Assembly (NCBI GenBank): GCA_004151065.3
Contig: NWUY0300048927.1
Span: forward strand, 8,798-27,302
DNA length: 18,505 bases
DNA from: Larix sibirica
Lineage: Eukaryota; Streptophyta; Pinopsida; Pinales; Pinaceae
Direction: 5' to 3'
Below are positions 17,561 to 18,505 of the stretch, piece after piece. Both the position numbers and the translations under genes were made by a program. The first letter of the stretch is position 1. Each line of letters starts with the position of its first letter. A model generated the notes under the pieces. It was not told where the DNA came from and searched no databases. It saw only the letters and a program-made list of their open reading frames with translations.

Positions 17561-18505
17561 AGCTCGAGACTAAATTCTAGAGTTGGCATCAAGTTTTTGT
17601 CAAGCATAAGATACATAAAGTGGACATCTTCAAATGTCCAACAATTGTGTCCAGGAGTGTTTTGGCAGCAGTTCTTTTTTTAATGAGAGTTGAAAGTGCA
17701 AACTGAGTGGATAAGTCCAACTATCTTTGATGACCATTTTGACAGTCAACTAGAGAATGGCAATTTTAGGGCAGGCTGTTGACGTGGTTTGCAGTGCTAC
17801 TTGTGTAACTGAATCTGATTACAGGTGGCAGTGTAGTGGTTTTCAGAGCCAGGGATAGTGGAGCAGTTATTAGCAGCGGCAGGAGAAGAGACCGTGGTGA
17901 AGCCCAAGCTCTTACATGTGTTCATAAAGTTGGAAGAGAGGGCTAGTGACTATGCATAAAGAATCTGGCGGATGTGTTTATAACCTTATAATTTATTGTA
18001 TTGGTGGACTTTGGCAAGCTCAGGCACCAGGAGTGTCCAGGGCTATAGGTGATGTCAACTTCATAAAATTGATATCAGCTGAACCAACACCGCAATTACT
18101 GAAAGTACATTTGATTGTGAGTTTTTAATTCTGGTATCCTCCTCCGTCATAGTCAATGCGACTGAGGTCTTGGGAACCAGCATCACAGTCTGCATGGAGG
18201 AAACATAAAATAGCCCTGTTTCACCCATGTCTGTTGTGCCTGAGATTTTCGCTTCTGATGATACCATATGGGTGCCAAATGATCAGATAGTGAAGGAATC
18301 AACATCCTTACCACATGATTACATAATTTTGTTAACGTGATGCATTCGGCAGTTGAAAACCCTACTAACGCAATTCTGGATGAGACACTGGATTCCCCAC
18401 CAGAACAACTCTCATAAGTGAACAATTGCTAGGCACATCGATACATTCTGAAGGGCTTCAACTTGATTTACTAGACCAGACCAAGGTTACTTGGGAGCGG
18501 GAGCG
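17561..18505. other. Right-end intergenic or intronic sequence
   Basis: Overlapping minus-strand frames (18061-18267, 68 codons; 18183-18425, 80 codons) and one plus-strand frame of 60 codons are open, but none shows a known domain or consistent splice context. An acceptor-like TCTGATTACAG ends at about 17824, but the sequence after it soon meets stops, so I do not call an exon. Confidence 0.35.

Noticed and set aside
18061-18425. Two overlapping minus-strand frames near the right end
   Set aside because: Different phases over the same DNA, no known motif, and no evidence which if either ever coded.
1-18505. CRISPR arrays, tRNA or rRNA genes, bacterial operons
   Set aside because: None of the expected repeats, cloverleaf boxes or rRNA signatures were noticed by eye; a tRNAscan-type search was not possible here.

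Overview
This looks like a transposon-rich stretch of a seed-plant nuclear genome, possibly a gymnosperm. The reasons are low gene density, introns that appear to be many kilobases long, AT-rich spacers, plant-type L1 (LINE) retrotransposons whose ORF1 has a DUF4283-like domain and CCHC knuckle and whose ORF2 carries a C-terminal RNase H, and consensus plant splice sites. No bacterial or organellar signature was seen. The taxon is inference; no species can be named from this window.

Left part (1-3562). No convincing protein gene. It holds a long pyrimidine-rich tract (about 355-770), a weak imperfect hairpin, AT-rich spacer, and an unexplained GC-rich patch (1778-2310). That patch contains eleven ACTCG words, three copies of a CTTCCTRTTC phrase ending in a consensus splice donor, and a 23-bp tandem duplication. 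It is followed by a diverged duplication of about 100 bp and an LTR-like repeat (2840-3240).

Middle (3563-9806). One essentially full-length L1 element on the plus strand is bracketed by a perfect 15-bp target-site duplication. Order: 5' UTR, ORF1 (DUF4283-like domain, CX2CX4HX4C knuckle), ORF2 (APE endonuclease, reverse transcriptase, zf-RVT, RNase H), 3' UTR, short poly-A. It is dead: at least 20 in-frame stops, several frameshifts and a missing ORF2 N-terminus. Almost all TAG stops lie in CTAG, the pattern expected from deamination of CHG-methylated cytosines.

Right part (9807-18505). An AT-rich spacer with a G-box leads to a plausible RNA polymerase II promoter (TATA at 11099), a 5' UTR intron (11149-11579) and a first coding exon (11637-11786, 50 codons, clean GT donor). 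No second exon was recognised before the window ends. The presumed first intron holds a plus-strand hAT-like transposase relic (12245-12663) and three minus-strand retro-insertions: a GC-rich poly-A retrocopy of an unidentified ORF (13051-14340), an old L1 reverse-transcriptase relic (about 14560-16190), and a 469-bp 5'-truncated LINE tail with a perfect 17-bp target-site duplication (16644-17112).

All non-LTR insertions downstream of the putative promoter are antisense to the predicted gene, which is common for tolerated intronic retroelements. I did not find a new enzymatic system. The most unexplained signals are the ACTCG cluster and the unidentified ORF inside the minus-strand retrocopy.
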